Shown: in pieces, positions 18,478 to 26,807 of the stretch
Numbering within the stretch: position 1 is the stretch's first letter
Layout: every line of letters starts with the position of its first letter
Assembly (NCBI GenBank): GCA_030653975.1
Contig: JAURYH010000070.1
Coordinates: 1 to 43,075 of the forward strand
DNA from: Hydrogenophaga sp.
GTDB taxonomy: Bacteria; Pseudomonadota; Gammaproteobacteria; Burkholderiales; Burkholderiaceae_C
Length of the DNA stretch: 43,075 nt
Reading direction: 5' to 3'
Notes under the pieces: generated by a model
The model's input: the letters and a program-made list of their open reading frames with translations, nothing else
The model's database searches: none
Told to the model about the DNA's origin: nothing
Program-made: the position numbers and the translations under genes

Positions 18478-20682
18478 TCAGATAGAAAGCGGGTCCACGT
18501 CCACCGCCCAGCGCACCAGGCCGCGCGCTTCGGGCGCGCTGCGGCAGCCGTGCAACACCGGCTGCCAGGCCGACAGAAAACGTTGCAAGGCGCCGCGCGA
18601 GTGGGTCTCCACCAGCATCTGCGCGCGCTCCACGTTGGCCACGCGCTGGATGGTCAGCGGCACCGCGGGGTAGAGCGTGATGTCGTCGCGGTGCGGCAGG
18701 CCGGCGGCCTGCCCGGCGGCGATGTTCAGAAACGCCTGCGCGGCCTGCTGCGTGCGCGCGTCGGCGCGCAGCAGCGCCTGGAAGCCATAAGGCGGCATGC
18801 CGGCCTGCTCGCGTTCGCTCAGCTGCTCGGCGGCGAAGGCCGGGTAGTCGTGTTTTTTCAGCGTGGCAAACAGTGGGTGCTGCGGGTACCAGGTCTGGAT
18901 CCACATCTCGCTCGCGCCGCTCTGCTCTGCATCGCGCCCGGCGCGGCCCGCCGCCTGCATGAGCAGCGCAAACAGGCGCTCGGGCGCGCGGTAGTCGCTG
19001 GCGAACAGGGCCGAATCGGCGTTGATGCCGGCCACCAGGGTGATGCGACGGAAGTCGTGGCCCTTGGCGATCATCTGCGTGCCCACCAACACGTCCACTT
19101 CGCCGCTGTGCAGCGCGGCGAGCTGCACTTCCAGGCTGCCCTTGAGGCGGGTCGAGTCGGCGTCCATGCGCGCCACGCGCGCGGGGCTGCCGTCGGGCCG
19201 TTTCACCTCGGCCAGCAGGCTGGCGAGCTGTTCCTCCACCTGCTCGGTGCCGCGGCCCACGGGCGCGATGTCGAGGTTGCCGCAGTCCGGGCAGGCGCGC
19301 GGCACGCGCTCGGTGAAGCCGCAGTGGTGGCAGCGCAGGGTGCGGTCGAGCTTGTGGAACACGCGGTAGGCGCTGCAGTGCGGGCAGCCGCTTTTCCAGC
19401 CGCAGTCGTGGCAGGCCAGTACCGGCGCGTAGCCGCGGCGGTTCAGCAACACCAGGCACTGCTCGCCGCGTTCAATGCGCTCGCTCATGGCCGCCAACAG
19501 CGGCGGCGCCAGCATGGCGCCCTTGGGCTGGTGGTTCATGTCCACCAGGCGCAGGCGCGGCAGCATGCCGCCGCCGATGCGCCCGGGCATCGCCAGCCGC
19601 ACATAGCGCCCCTGGTCCGCCGCGTGCCAGCTTTCCAGCGAAGGCGTGGCCGAGCCCAGCAGCACCTGACAACGAGGGACATTCACGCCCTCTCCCGCTT
19701 CAGTCCCCTCTCCCTCTGGGAGAGGGTTAGGGTGAGGGCCTGTGTGCCAGGAGCGCCCTGACGCAGCCAACAAAGCCTCGCTCTCCACCTTCGCCCGGTA
19801 CACCGCCAGATCCCGTGCCGAATAGCGCGCACCCTCCTGGCTCTTGTAGCTCGGGTCGTGTTCTTCATCCACCACGATCAGCCGCAGTCCCGGCAGGCTC
19901 GCAAAGATCGCCATGCGTGTGCCCAGCACGATGCGCGCGCTGCCCGTGTGCGCCGCCAGCCAGCTGCTCAAACGCTGTGCCGGTGTCATGCCGCTGTGCA
20001 GGCAGACCACCGAGCCGGCGCCGAATCCGGGCTCGAAACGCTCGCGAAAACGCGCTTCCAGCTGGGGTGTGAGGTTGATTTCGGGCACCATCACCAGCAC
20101 CTGGGTGGGGCTTTTGCCGTCAGAAACCGGGGTTTCCAGCACCGCCTGCGTGGCGCGCAGGTAGACCTCGGTCTTGCCGCTGCCGGTGGCTCCAAACAGC
20201 AGTACCGGGGCGCTGGCAGCGGCCAGGGCCTGCAGCGCCTCGGCCTGCTCGTCGCTCAGGTCGTGTCCGTTCAGTTCGCCCGGGGTGGCCGGTCCGGCCG
20301 TTCCCACCTTGGCGCGCTTTTTGAGCCGTCGGGCCAGTTGGGTGCTGTCGAGCTCGCGCAGTTGCGGCGGCAGCGCGGCCAGTGCCACCTCGCCCAGGCT
20401 GCGCTGGTAATACTGGGCGCTGAATTTCACCAGCTGGCGCCAGCACGCATTCAGCGGCGGCAGGCCGTCCAGCACGCCCGCGACCGCCTTGGTCCGGGCT
20501 TCGGTCAGGCCTTCGGGGGGTGCGTCCGGGCAGTCCCAGACCACGCCCAGAACCTCGCGCGACCCCAGCGGCACGCGCACCAGCCCGCCCGGCGCGAGCG
20601 ACAACTCACTTCGGTACGTGAGCGTCGCCCCCACGCCGCTGTGGGCCGGGGTGGCAACAACGATGCTGGGCCAGAAAGCCAT
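18478..20682 (-). CDS. priA: Primosomal replication restart helicase PriA
   Basis: A 734-residue replication-restart helicase. It shows Walker A FGATGSGKTE, the DEEH motif (VVDEEHDPSYKSQEG), GSATPS of motif III, and zinc-binding cysteine pairs in CHDCGWKSGCPHCS and CHHCGFTERVPRACPDCG. C-terminal helicase motifs (GTQMIAKGHDF, QAAGRAGR) are intact. Between the DEEH region and GSATPS, about residues 300-332 form a non-family insertion (including HTGPHPNPLPEGEG) encoded by a palindromic repeat, described separately. The frame is kept, so the gene is probably functional. It is downstream of hemE on the same strand, with a 410-nt intergenic region holding DnaA-box-like sites. Confidence 0.95.
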   Translation of the reverse strand: MAFWPSIVVATPAHSGVGATLTYRSELSLAPGGLVRVPLGSREVLGVVWDCPDAPPEGLTEARTKAVAGVLDGLPPLNACWRQLVKFSAQYYQRSLGEVALAALPPQLRELDSTQLARRLKKRAKVGTAGPATPGELNGHDLSDEQAEALQALAAASAPVLLFGATGSGKTEVYLRATQAVLETPVSDGKSPTQVLVMVPEINLTPQLEARFRERFEPGFGAGSVVCLHSGMTPAQRLSSWLAAHTGSARIVLGTRMAIFASLPGLRLIVVDEEHDPSYKSQEGARYSARDLAVYRAKVESEALLAASGRSWHTGPHPNPLPEGEGTEAGEGVNVPRCQVLLGSATPSLESWHAADQGRYVRLAMPGRIGGGMLPRLRLVDMNHQPKGAMLAPPLLAAMSERIERGEQCLVLLNRRGYAPVLACHDCGWKSGCPHCSAYRVFHKLDRTLRCHHCGFTERVPRACPDCGNLDIAPVGRGTEQVEEQLASLLAEVKRPDGSPARVARMDADSTRLKGSLEVQLAALHSGEVDVLVGTQMIAKGHDFRRITLVAGINADSALFASDYRAPERLFALLMQAAGRAGRDAEQSGASEMWIQTWYPQHPLFATLKKHDYPAFAAEQLSEREQAGMPPYGFQALLRADARTQQAAQAFLNIAAGQAAGLPHRDDITLYPAVPLTIQRVANVERAQMLVETHSRGALQRFLSAWQPVLHGCRSAPEARGLVRWAVDVDPLSI
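19690..19745. repeat. REP-type palindromic repeat inserted in frame in priA
   Basis: CCCTCTCCC (19706-19714) pairs with GGGAGAGGG (19718-19726) across a TCT loop, flanked by TTAGGGTGAGG. Read in the priA frame it gives PHPNPLPEGEG, the typical translation of a dispersed proteobacterial intergenic repeat. It adds roughly 30 residues to a loop of PriA not present in the family pattern. Confidence 0.7.
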
Positions 20683-21092
20683 GGTTAGCGGGGGTTCCTC
20701 AGTTCAACTGTCGGAAAGCGGTGCAAGTCTTTGATTTACCGGGGCTTATCCGACTATCCAGACTTTCTGTGGATAACTTTGTTGATAGGTGCATTTTGTG
20801 GACCGAGAAGCCTTGTAAATCAAGGGCTTGCTTAAACTGCCTACAAAAAAAGCAGACCACAATATCTATATGAATCAACAGCTTGGGCGTGTGACTGTTT
20901 CCGGGGGCGCTGATTGGTGTGAGAAAAAACTTTGCCGCACCGCAACACGAAGTTTGTGCATAAGTGGCTTGTGTCAAGCGCCATTTTTGGGAAGTTTTTG
21001 TGTTAGGGCTTGACGCCAGCCGGGATTCCTGAGCGCCAGGCGGCGCGCCGGCCCGGCCGGAAGCGGCCTGCAGCCTGGTGGACGCGTGGTGC
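20683..21092. other. priA-hemE intergenic region holding DnaA-box element copy 1
   Basis: This 410-nt stretch contains no supported gene. Positions 20706-20980 form one copy of a two-copy element. It has inverted arms TTGATTTAC (20731-20739) and GTAAATCAA (20815-20823) with TGTGGATAA (20768-20776; reverse complement TTATCCACA, a perfect DnaA box) between them. A second DnaA-like site, TGTGCATAA, is at 20955-20963. It is more AT-rich than its surroundings. On the minus strand TTGACA (20976-20971) could be a -35 for priA, but no convincing -10 follows. The remaining ~110 nt next to hemE are GC-rich and featureless. Confidence 0.7.
20706..20980 (+). repeat. DnaA-box-containing duplicated element, copy 1
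   Basis: Aligns over its full length with 23148-23423 in the same orientation; shared blocks include AAGTCTTTGATTT, TTTCTGTGGATAACTTTG, CCTTGTAAATCAAGGG, CTTAAACTGCC, TTTGTGCATAAGT and TGTCAAGCG. The two DnaA-box-like sites are 187 bp apart in both copies. Function unknown; replication-initiator binding or promoter control are candidate roles. Confidence 0.75.
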
Positions 21093-22187
21093 TCAGGCCT
21101 GCGCGCGCAGGCGTTTCGAGTGCGTGTGCACCGCGTCCACCAGCACCTTCACGCTCTCCGGCGGCGTGTACTGGCTGATGCCGTGGCCCAGGTTGAAGAT
21201 GTGCGTGGGACCGGTGCCGGCGCCCTGGTGCGGCGTGCCAAAACTTTCCAGCACCGCCGCCACTTCGCGGTCGATCGCCTCCGGCGGTGCGAACAGCACG
21301 TTCGGGTCGATGTTGCCCTGCAGCGCTTTGGTGTCGCCCACCGCCGCGCGCGCCTTGGCCAGGTTCACCGTCCAGTCCAGGCCCAGGGCCTCGCATTCCA
21401 GGTCCTTCATGTCGTCCAGCCACAGGCCGCCGCCCTTGGTGAACACGATGCGCGGAATGGTGGCGCCATCGTGTTCGCGCTTGAGCTGCGCCAGCACGCG
21501 CTTCGTGTAGGCGAGCGAAAAGTCCTGGAACTTGCCGTCGGCCAGCACGCCGCCCCAGCTGTCAAAGATCATCACCGCCTGCGCGCCGGCCTCGATCTGC
21601 GCATTCAGGTAGGAGGCCACCGAGTCCGCGTTGATGGCCAGGATGCGGTGCATCAGGTCCGGGCGGGCGTACATCAGGCTCTTCACGGCGCGGTAGTCGT
21701 CCGAACCGCCGCCCTCCACCATGTAGCAAGCCAGCGTCCAGGGGCTGCCCGAAAAACCGATCAGCGGCACCCGACCGTTGAGCGCCTTGCGGATGCTGGT
21801 CACGGCGTCAAACACGTAGCGCAGCTTCTCCATGTCGGGCACGGCCAGCGTGGCCACGTCGGCCTCGGTACGCACCGTCTTGGCAAACTTCGGGCCTTCG
21901 CCCTGCTGGAAGCTGAGGCCCAGACCCATGGCGTCGGGCACGGTCAGGATGTCGGAAAACAGGATCGCCGCGTCCAGCGCATAACGCTCCAGCGGCTGCA
22001 GCGTCACCTCGGTCGCATAGTCCACGTTCGTTGCCAGCCCCATGAAGCTGCCCGCCCGGGCACGCGTGGCGCAGTATTCGGGCAGGTAGCGGCCGGCCTG
22101 TCGCATCAGCCACACCGGCGTGTGGGCGGTCGATTGGCGCAGGCAGGCGCGCAGGAAAGTGTCGTTCTGCAGGGGGGCGTGGCTCAT
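21093..22187 (-). CDS. hemE: Uroporphyrinogen decarboxylase
   Basis: A 364-residue cytoplasmic enzyme that decarboxylates the four acetate side chains of uroporphyrinogen III to give coproporphyrinogen III in haem synthesis. The N-terminal signature [15 protein letters not shown] and the second signature region [16 protein letters not shown] are intact, and the length matches the family. ATG 22187 is used; an in-frame extension upstream to 22391 lacks conserved residues. Haem supply is relevant to the two c-type cytochromes and KatG nearby, but there is no operon link to them. It is followed on the same strand by the DnaA-box element and priA. Confidence 0.96.
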   Translation of the reverse strand: MSHAPLQNDTFLRACLRQSTAHTPVWLMRQAGRYLPEYCATRARAGSFMGLATNVDYATEVTLQPLERYALDAAILFSDILTVPDAMGLGLSFQQGEGPKFAKTVRTEADVATLAVPDMEKLRYVFDAVTSIRKALNGRVPLIGFSGSPWTLACYMVEGGGSDDYRAVKSLMYARPDLMHRILAINADSVASYLNAQIEAGAQAVMIFDSWGGVLADGKFQDFSLAYTKRVLAQLKREHDGATIPRIVFTKGGGLWLDDMKDLECEALGLDWTVNLAKARAAVGDTKALQGNIDPNVLFAPPEAIDREVAAVLESFGTPHQGAGTGPTHIFNLGHGISQYTPPESVKVLVDAVHTHSKRLRAQA

Positions 22188-22397
22188 GGGGATGTCCGGT
22201 GCGGTCGTCGATAGGAAAAGGGGATTATCCCGCGCGGCGTTGACGCCAACGACGGCGATGACCTTCTGTCCTGGCAAGTGGGATGCCGATGGTGTCAATG
22301 CCCATGCCTTTCTCCCTCTGCAAGACGGTTGTGTGAATGAGCGATGGCACTTCCCATCGGGGCCCTTGGATGCCGTGCTCTGCTGTTGCACGGATCA

Positions 22398-22715
22398 CCC
22401 GGGACGGACGAGGCCGGCGTCGCTCCGGTCACCTACGCCTCGGGCAAGCACAAGGCCGTGACCTTCCGCTGGGCCTGCAATCACCGGCTGCGCCGTGCCC
22501 TGACGACCTTGGCCGACAACTCCCGCCATGCCAGCGCATGGGCCGCCGCCATTTACGCGAACGCACGCAGCCGGGGTTGCGATCACCCTCACGCCGTGCG
22601 CATCCTCAGCCGCGCCTGGCTGCGTGTCATCTGGCGCGCTTGGATCGATCGCAAACCCTACGATCCAGCCGCCCACGGCGGGCTTCAAACCATGCTCAAA
22701 ACGGCGGGGGGTTGA
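22398..22715 (+). pseudogene. IS110-family transposase, C-terminal remnant
   Basis: The frame to the TGA at 22713-22715 encodes about 105 residues typical of the C-terminal transposase_20 region of IS110/IS116/IS902 enzymes: GVAPVTYASGKHKAV, FRWACNHRLRRALTTLADNSRHAS, then HPHAVRILSRAWLRVIWRAWIDRKPYDP. The N-terminal DEDD catalytic domain is absent. The sequence upstream of about 22398 is not transposase-like, so this is a truncated, non-functional relic. IS110 elements usually lack clear terminal inverted repeats, and I see none. Confidence 0.75.
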
Positions 22716-22721
22716 CACAGG

Positions 22722-23058
22722 GTGTCTCATCCGCCTGACCCCCGACGCGTCGCTGAACCGCTGGTTGCTTGAAGAGGCGCTTCCGGCCGCTCCTGGCATG
22801 CCGGGCCTCGGCAGTGCGCACTTGCTCCAAGGGGCGCAGGCGGCGGCGATGACCCATGAGCAGCGCATTTGCGGCGCCGATCACGGGGTGGATTCGGCCA
22901 TCATCGTGACCGGATACGACAGCAATGCGGTTGCCGCCTGCGCGCAGGAACGGTGCGCCGTGGGCGGTTTGCCGGAGCGGGGTGCCCGTGAATGCACTTG
23001 CGCCAGGTATCGACTGGGCACTTGGCTGGCGAATACCGAAGTCGACGTCGACGCCTGA
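22722..23058 (+). pseudogene. Degenerate fragment of an unknown small protein
   Basis: A frame ending at TGA 23058 reads RWLLEEALPAAPGMPG, GSAHLLQGAQAAAMTHEQRI and ARYRLGTWLANTEVDVDA. It has protein-like composition, but no start codon of its own follows the IS110 remnant and I cannot name the family. Position next to an IS relic and before the duplicated element suggests a truncated gene. A purely spurious frame is possible in this high-GC DNA. Confidence 0.3.
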
Positions 23059-23147
23059 ACCATCACGCCATCGAAACGGTACCGGCAAGGCACTGGGCTC
23101 ACACGGTGATCACTTTCAACGTCCGCGGGCAGCTCATTCTTCGGCAG

Positions 23148-23423
23148 AACTGTCGAAAAGTGGCGTAAGTCTTTGATTTGACAGGGCTTCTACCGCCATC
23201 CCCATCTTTCTGTGGATAACTTTGTTGATAGCGCCTGCGTACAGTCCGGGAGGCCTTGTAAATCAAGGGTTTTCTTAAACTGCCCGGAAAAATGGCAAAA
23301 ATAAAAAGTCAATGAAATCAACGGCTTGAGGATGTGGTCGGCTGGTGAGGTGTGTTTGGGTTCCCTGCGATGTCCTGGCGGGTCGCTGCACAAGATTTGT
23401 GCATAAGTAACGGCTGTCAAGCG
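23148..23423 (+). repeat. DnaA-box-containing duplicated element, copy 2
   Basis: Diverged direct-orientation copy of 20706-20980. DnaA-box-like sites are TGTGGATAA at 23211-23219 and TGTGCATAA at 23398-23406, again 187 bp apart. The right inverted arm GTAAATCAA (23258-23266) is perfect; the left arm is TTGATTTG (23173-23180). It lies just downstream of the redoxin gene on that gene's strand. Confidence 0.75.
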
Positions 23424-23486
23424 TTTATTTCTGACGGGTTTGTGTCGCGGGCCTCCCGGTGTCTTGCCTCAAGACGCCGTGACCCT

Positions 23487-24119
23487 TCAGGTCTTGTACT
23501 TCACGCTGCAGCCGTAAGCCTGGCTGGTCGCCACGCTCACCGGTTGGCCCGCCAGCAGTTCGGTCAGGCCCTGGCGCACGTGGTTGGTGGCTTTTTCAAT
23601 GTCGGCCACGCGGGCGGTGGGGATGCTGTCGATGGCGCCGGCGTAGGCCAGCAGGCCCTGGGTGTTGACGATGAACATGTGGGGCGTGACGCGGGCGCCG
23701 TAGGCCTTGCCGACGTTGCCGTCTTCGTCCATCAGCGTGGCGCTGGGGCTGGCGCCTTTCTCGGTCATCCAGCGCGCGAGCTGCGCCGGGCTGAGGTGGT
23801 CGCCGCTGGCCTCTTCGGTGGAGTTGATCGCCAGCCAGACCACGCCCTGGTTGGTGAAGTCTTTCTGCAGCGCCTGCATGTTGCCCTGGTAGTGCTTGCG
23901 CACGAAGGGGCAGCCCGGGTTGTTCCACTCCAGCACCACCAGCTTGCCCTTGAATTGCGAGAGCTTGACGGGCTTGCCCGCGGTGTCGCTCAGCGTGAAG
24001 TCGGGCGCGGGCTGGCCGACGCTGGCGGCGGCGTGCGCCATGCGCGGGGCCAGAGCGGGCAGGGCAGAGGCGGCACTCAGGGCCAGGCTCCGGATGATGA
24101 AGGGGCGGCGTTGCATCAT
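23487..24119 (-). CDS. Exported redoxin (AhpC/TSA-thioredoxin-like) protein
   Basis: A 210-residue thioredoxin-fold protein. The N-terminus has RR then a hydrophobic stretch and AHAAA, consistent with a Sec or possibly Tat signal peptide cleaved near residue 31. GQPAPDFTLSDTAGKPVKLSQFKGK and WNNPGCPFVRKHY (C70) are the redoxin-family start and active-site region. There is a single Cys at the active site rather than CxxC, plus one Cys near the C-terminus (YGCSVKY), so peroxiredoxin-like chemistry is more likely than disulfide reduction. It is downstream of dsbD on the same strand with a gap of about 200 nt, so periplasmic reductant from DsbD is a plausible supply. ATG 24116 is an alternative start. 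Confidence 0.78.
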   Translation of the reverse strand: MMQRRPFIIRSLALSAASALPALAPRMAHAAASVGQPAPDFTLSDTAGKPVKLSQFKGKLVVLEWNNPGCPFVRKHYQGNMQALQKDFTNQGVVWLAINSTEEASGDHLSPAQLARWMTEKGASPSATLMDEDGNVGKAYGARVTPHMFIVNTQGLLAYAGAIDSIPTARVADIEKATNHVRQGLTELLAGQPVSVATSQAYGCSVKYKT

Positions 24120-24236
24120 GGTCTTGGCTCCGGTGGACGGCAGACAGACAGACTACGACACGGGTGATGCGTTTTGGTTCAAGGCAACCGCGGAACCTTT
24201 GCCGGGCCGCCGGGGGGCTGGTGAGGGCCACGGCTC

Positions 24237-24260
24237 AAAGTCTGCCTGCGCAGACTTTGA
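24237..24260 (-). terminator. Hairpin after dsbD
   Basis: A perfect 10-bp inverted repeat, CAAAGTCTGC with GCAGACTTTG around a 4-nt loop, begins 66 nt beyond the dsbD stop. No T-tract follows on the minus strand, so it may be an attenuating or processing hairpin before the redoxin gene. Confidence 0.5.
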
Positions 24261-24325
24261 CGTGCCCGAAGAACGATGACTCTGGCAGCACCCCCTCGCT
24301 CAGGCGGCGCGGGGGGGAGGGCGAG

Positions 24326-26536
24326 TCACAACCCAGCGAGCACCGCGCGGACCTCGTCCACGCCCAGCACCTCGGACAGCACCTGCGGCGCCTGTCCGTT
24401 CTTGTGGATCGCATACACCGGCACGCCGTTGCGGCCCAGGCTGGCCAGCGCAGCGGTGACGGCGGGGTCGCGCCGGGTCCAGTCGGCGCGCAGCAGGGCC
24501 ACGTTTTTCGTGGCCATGTCGGCCAGCACATCGGCGTCGGCCAGGGTGGTGCGCTTGTTGTACTGGCAGGTCACGCACCAGGCGGCGGTGAAGTCGATGA
24601 ACACGGGGCGGCCCTCGGCCAGCAGGGCGGCCTGGCGCTCGGGGCTCCAGGCCTGCCAGCTCAGGCCTTGCACGGCGGTGGCGACTTCGGCAGACGCACC
24701 CGTTTCCTGCATCCGCGTCACGTTGGGGCCAACCGCCCAGCCCAGCCACAGCAGACCGGCGAGCGAGAAACCGGCCAGCACCGTGCGGCTCTTGCCACGC
24801 AGGCCGAGCGCCCATACCAGCAGCGCCAGCACCACCAGCAGCATCAGCAGCGCAGCCGCTCCGTCGATGCCGCTTTGTTGGCCCAGCACCCAGAGCAGCC
24901 AGACCACGGTGGCGAACATGGGGAAGGCCATGCCATGGCGGAAGGTGTCCATCCACGCGCCGGGGCGCGGCAGGGCGCGCGCGATCGCCGGCCACCAGCT
25001 CGCGGCCAGGTACGGCAGCGCCATGCCCAGGCCGAGCATGCCGAACACGGCCAGCGCCTGCACCGTGGGCAGGGCGATGGCCAGGCCCAGCGAGGCGCCC
25101 ATGAACGGGGCGGTGCAGGGCGAGGCGATGGCGGTGGCGAGCACGCCGGTCAGGAAGGCGTCGAGCGTGGGGTTTTTGGCCTGCAGGCTGGCCACACGGC
25201 TGGGCAGCACGCTGCCAAATTCGAACAGGCCGGCGAGGTTGAGGCCGATCAGCGTGAACAGCACGGCCAGCCCGGCCACCACACCGGGGCTCTGCAGCTG
25301 GAAGCCCCAGCCGAGTTGTTCGCCGGCGGCGCGCAGGCCGAGCAGCAGGCCACCGAGCGCCAGAAAGGACAGCACCACGCCCGCGGTGTAGGCCAGGCCG
25401 TTGGCGCGGTGGGCGCTGCGGTCGCCCGCGTGTTTGGCGAACGCCAGTACCTTGATGGCCAGCACCGGGAACACGCAGGGCATGAGGTTGAGGATGGCGC
25501 CGCCGATGAGCGCGCCGATCAGCGCGGCCCAGAGCGTGATCGGTGCGCCCGCCGGGCTGGTCGGGGCGGCGGCACGCGCGGCGTTGGCGTCGAGCGCGGC
25601 CTGCAGCGCATCGGGCACCGCCGCTGGCAGGGCCGCCGCGGCGGGCCAACTGCCTTGCACCGGCACGGTCAGCCGCACGCCGGCACTGCCCGCGCCTTCG
25701 CCGGGCGGGTTGGCCTGGGCCACCACCAGCGCGAGCTGGGCCGGGCTGTCGCTGCGCTGCGGCGACAGCGGGATGCGCGCGGTCCAGCGCGCGCCGTCCC
25801 AGGCCTGGGTCCAGGCGGCACCGGGTTCGATCAGGCCCGTGGTCTCGGGGAAAAATTCCAGCGTCTGCCCTTGCCAGACCACGGGCAGGCCGGCGAGCGA
25901 GGTGCTCAGGAACCCGGGTTCGGGTTTCAGCACGCTGTCGGCAGCGGGTTGGTCTTTCGGGCCGGCGGCCAGCGCGGCCTCGAAGCGTTGACCGTGCAGC
26001 GCGGTGGAGCCATGCACGGGAATGCGCAGCGTGAAGTTCCCCTCTTCGGGAATGCACTCCTGGCGGCAGGCGAGCCAGGCGGCGGAGAGTTGCACGTCCA
26101 CATGGCTGCCCTTGAAGCCGGGCGCGACGGTCAGCGGCACCGGCAGCAGCACGGTGCCGTTGTAGCCGTAGTTGGCCAGCGTGCCGAGCGGAAACTTGCG
26201 CGGGGTGGGCCAGGCGATGTCACCGGCGGTGACGCCTTCGGGCAGGGTCCACTGCAGCTCGGTGGGCAGACCCGAGTCGCCGGAGTTTTTCCAGTAGGTG
26301 TGCCACTCGGGGGTGTGCGTGAGTTGCAGGCCAACCCAGAGCTGTTGCCCGGGCGCCGCGCCTTCGGGCGCGTGGGCCAGCAACTCGGCCTGCACCATCT
26401 GGGGCACGGCCTGGCTGCTGGCGCCGCCCAGGATGCCCTGCGCCTGGGCGGCGAGCGGCAGCAGCAAAGCCAGCGACAAGGCCGGAAGCAGGCGCTGGAC
26501 AGAGCGGACGGCAGATGAAAGCAGTTTCTGGAGCAT
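24326..26536 (-). CDS. dsbD: Thiol:disulfide interchange protein DsbD family
   Basis: A 736-residue inner-membrane electron carrier that passes reducing power from cytoplasmic thioredoxin to periplasmic thiol proteins. A signal peptide (LSLALLLPLAAQAQG) is followed by an N-terminal periplasmic domain (to about residue 300) with a cysteine pair in WLACRQECIPEEG. A hydrophobic core of about eight helices (about 330-600) contains NLMPCVFPVLAIKV and SPCTAPFMGASLG, the two membrane cysteine motifs. A C-terminal thioredoxin domain carries C654-V-T-C657. All three redox centres are therefore present. The N-terminal domain resembles the longer ScsB-like version. ATG 26536 is chosen because the signal peptide follows it directly. 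DsbD supports c-type cytochrome maturation, relevant to QhpA and the peroxidase. Confidence 0.92.
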   Translation of the reverse strand: MLQKLLSSAVRSVQRLLPALSLALLLPLAAQAQGILGGASSQAVPQMVQAELLAHAPEGAAPGQQLWVGLQLTHTPEWHTYWKNSGDSGLPTELQWTLPEGVTAGDIAWPTPRKFPLGTLANYGYNGTVLLPVPLTVAPGFKGSHVDVQLSAAWLACRQECIPEEGNFTLRIPVHGSTALHGQRFEAALAAGPKDQPAADSVLKPEPGFLSTSLAGLPVVWQGQTLEFFPETTGLIEPGAAWTQAWDGARWTARIPLSPQRSDSPAQLALVVAQANPPGEGAGSAGVRLTVPVQGSWPAAAALPAAVPDALQAALDANAARAAAPTSPAGAPITLWAALIGALIGGAILNLMPCVFPVLAIKVLAFAKHAGDRSAHRANGLAYTAGVVLSFLALGGLLLGLRAAGEQLGWGFQLQSPGVVAGLAVLFTLIGLNLAGLFEFGSVLPSRVASLQAKNPTLDAFLTGVLATAIASPCTAPFMGASLGLAIALPTVQALAVFGMLGLGMALPYLAASWWPAIARALPRPGAWMDTFRHGMAFPMFATVVWLLWVLGQQSGIDGAAALLMLLVVLALLVWALGLRGKSRTVLAGFSLAGLLWLGWAVGPNVTRMQETGASAEVATAVQGLSWQAWSPERQAALLAEGRPVFIDFTAAWCVTCQYNKRTTLADADVLADMATKNVALLRADWTRRDPAVTAALASLGRNGVPVYAIHKNGQAPQVLSEVLGVDEVRAVLAGL

Positions 26537-26743
26537 CGGGAGCGGGGTGTGGGGGTCGTCGCAGCGGTGGGGCGGGCGGTGTCGGTGAAGTATGAGGGCG
26601 CGTCCGGCTTCAAGTTCCTGGGACCCGGCGCGTCCGGGATGGATCTGAATATAAGTCAGCGCTGTTGGCCTGTCTGTGGGGTGGGCCGAGAAGTCATGGT
26701 TTCCGTCTATCGGGTACATGGCCCAGATTGATGTGTCAGGGGG

Positions 26744-26772
26744 TTCACAGAACCGCAGGCTTTATGTACAAC
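26744..26772 (+). promoter_or_regulatory. Putative cfa promoter
   Basis: TTCACA (26744-26749; 5 of 6 consensus) is followed after 17 nt by TACAAC (26767-26772; 4 of 6). It lies 36 nt before the chosen start of the methyltransferase gene, within the 271-nt divergent gap from dsbD. Confidence 0.45.
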
Positions 26773-26807
26773 CTGTTTGCTGGATGGATCTGCATGGAGG
26801 AATGTGC

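Larger units (their letters stand above)
22188..23486. other. Decayed region between hemE and the redoxin gene
   Basis: About 1.3 kb with no intact gene that I can support. From left to right it contains the hemE upstream region (to about 22397), the 3' end of an IS110-type transposase gene (22398-22715), a degenerate reading frame of an unknown small protein (about 22722-23058), and element copy 2 (23148-23423). It looks like a site of past insertion and deletion. Confidence 0.65.

Noticed and set aside
20960..20980. Strong minus-strand promoter for priA built on TTGACA.
   Set aside because: No acceptable -10 is found at 16-18 nt in copy 1, and the same TTGACA occurs in copy 2 away from priA; it is better seen as part of the duplicated element.
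24200..24330. GC-rich palindromic sequence between dsbD and the redoxin gene as another copy of the dispersed repeat.
   Set aside because: Only short pieces (CCGGGCC, runs of G or C) match copies A and B; the core is absent. Only the 10-bp hairpin at 24237-24260 is kept.
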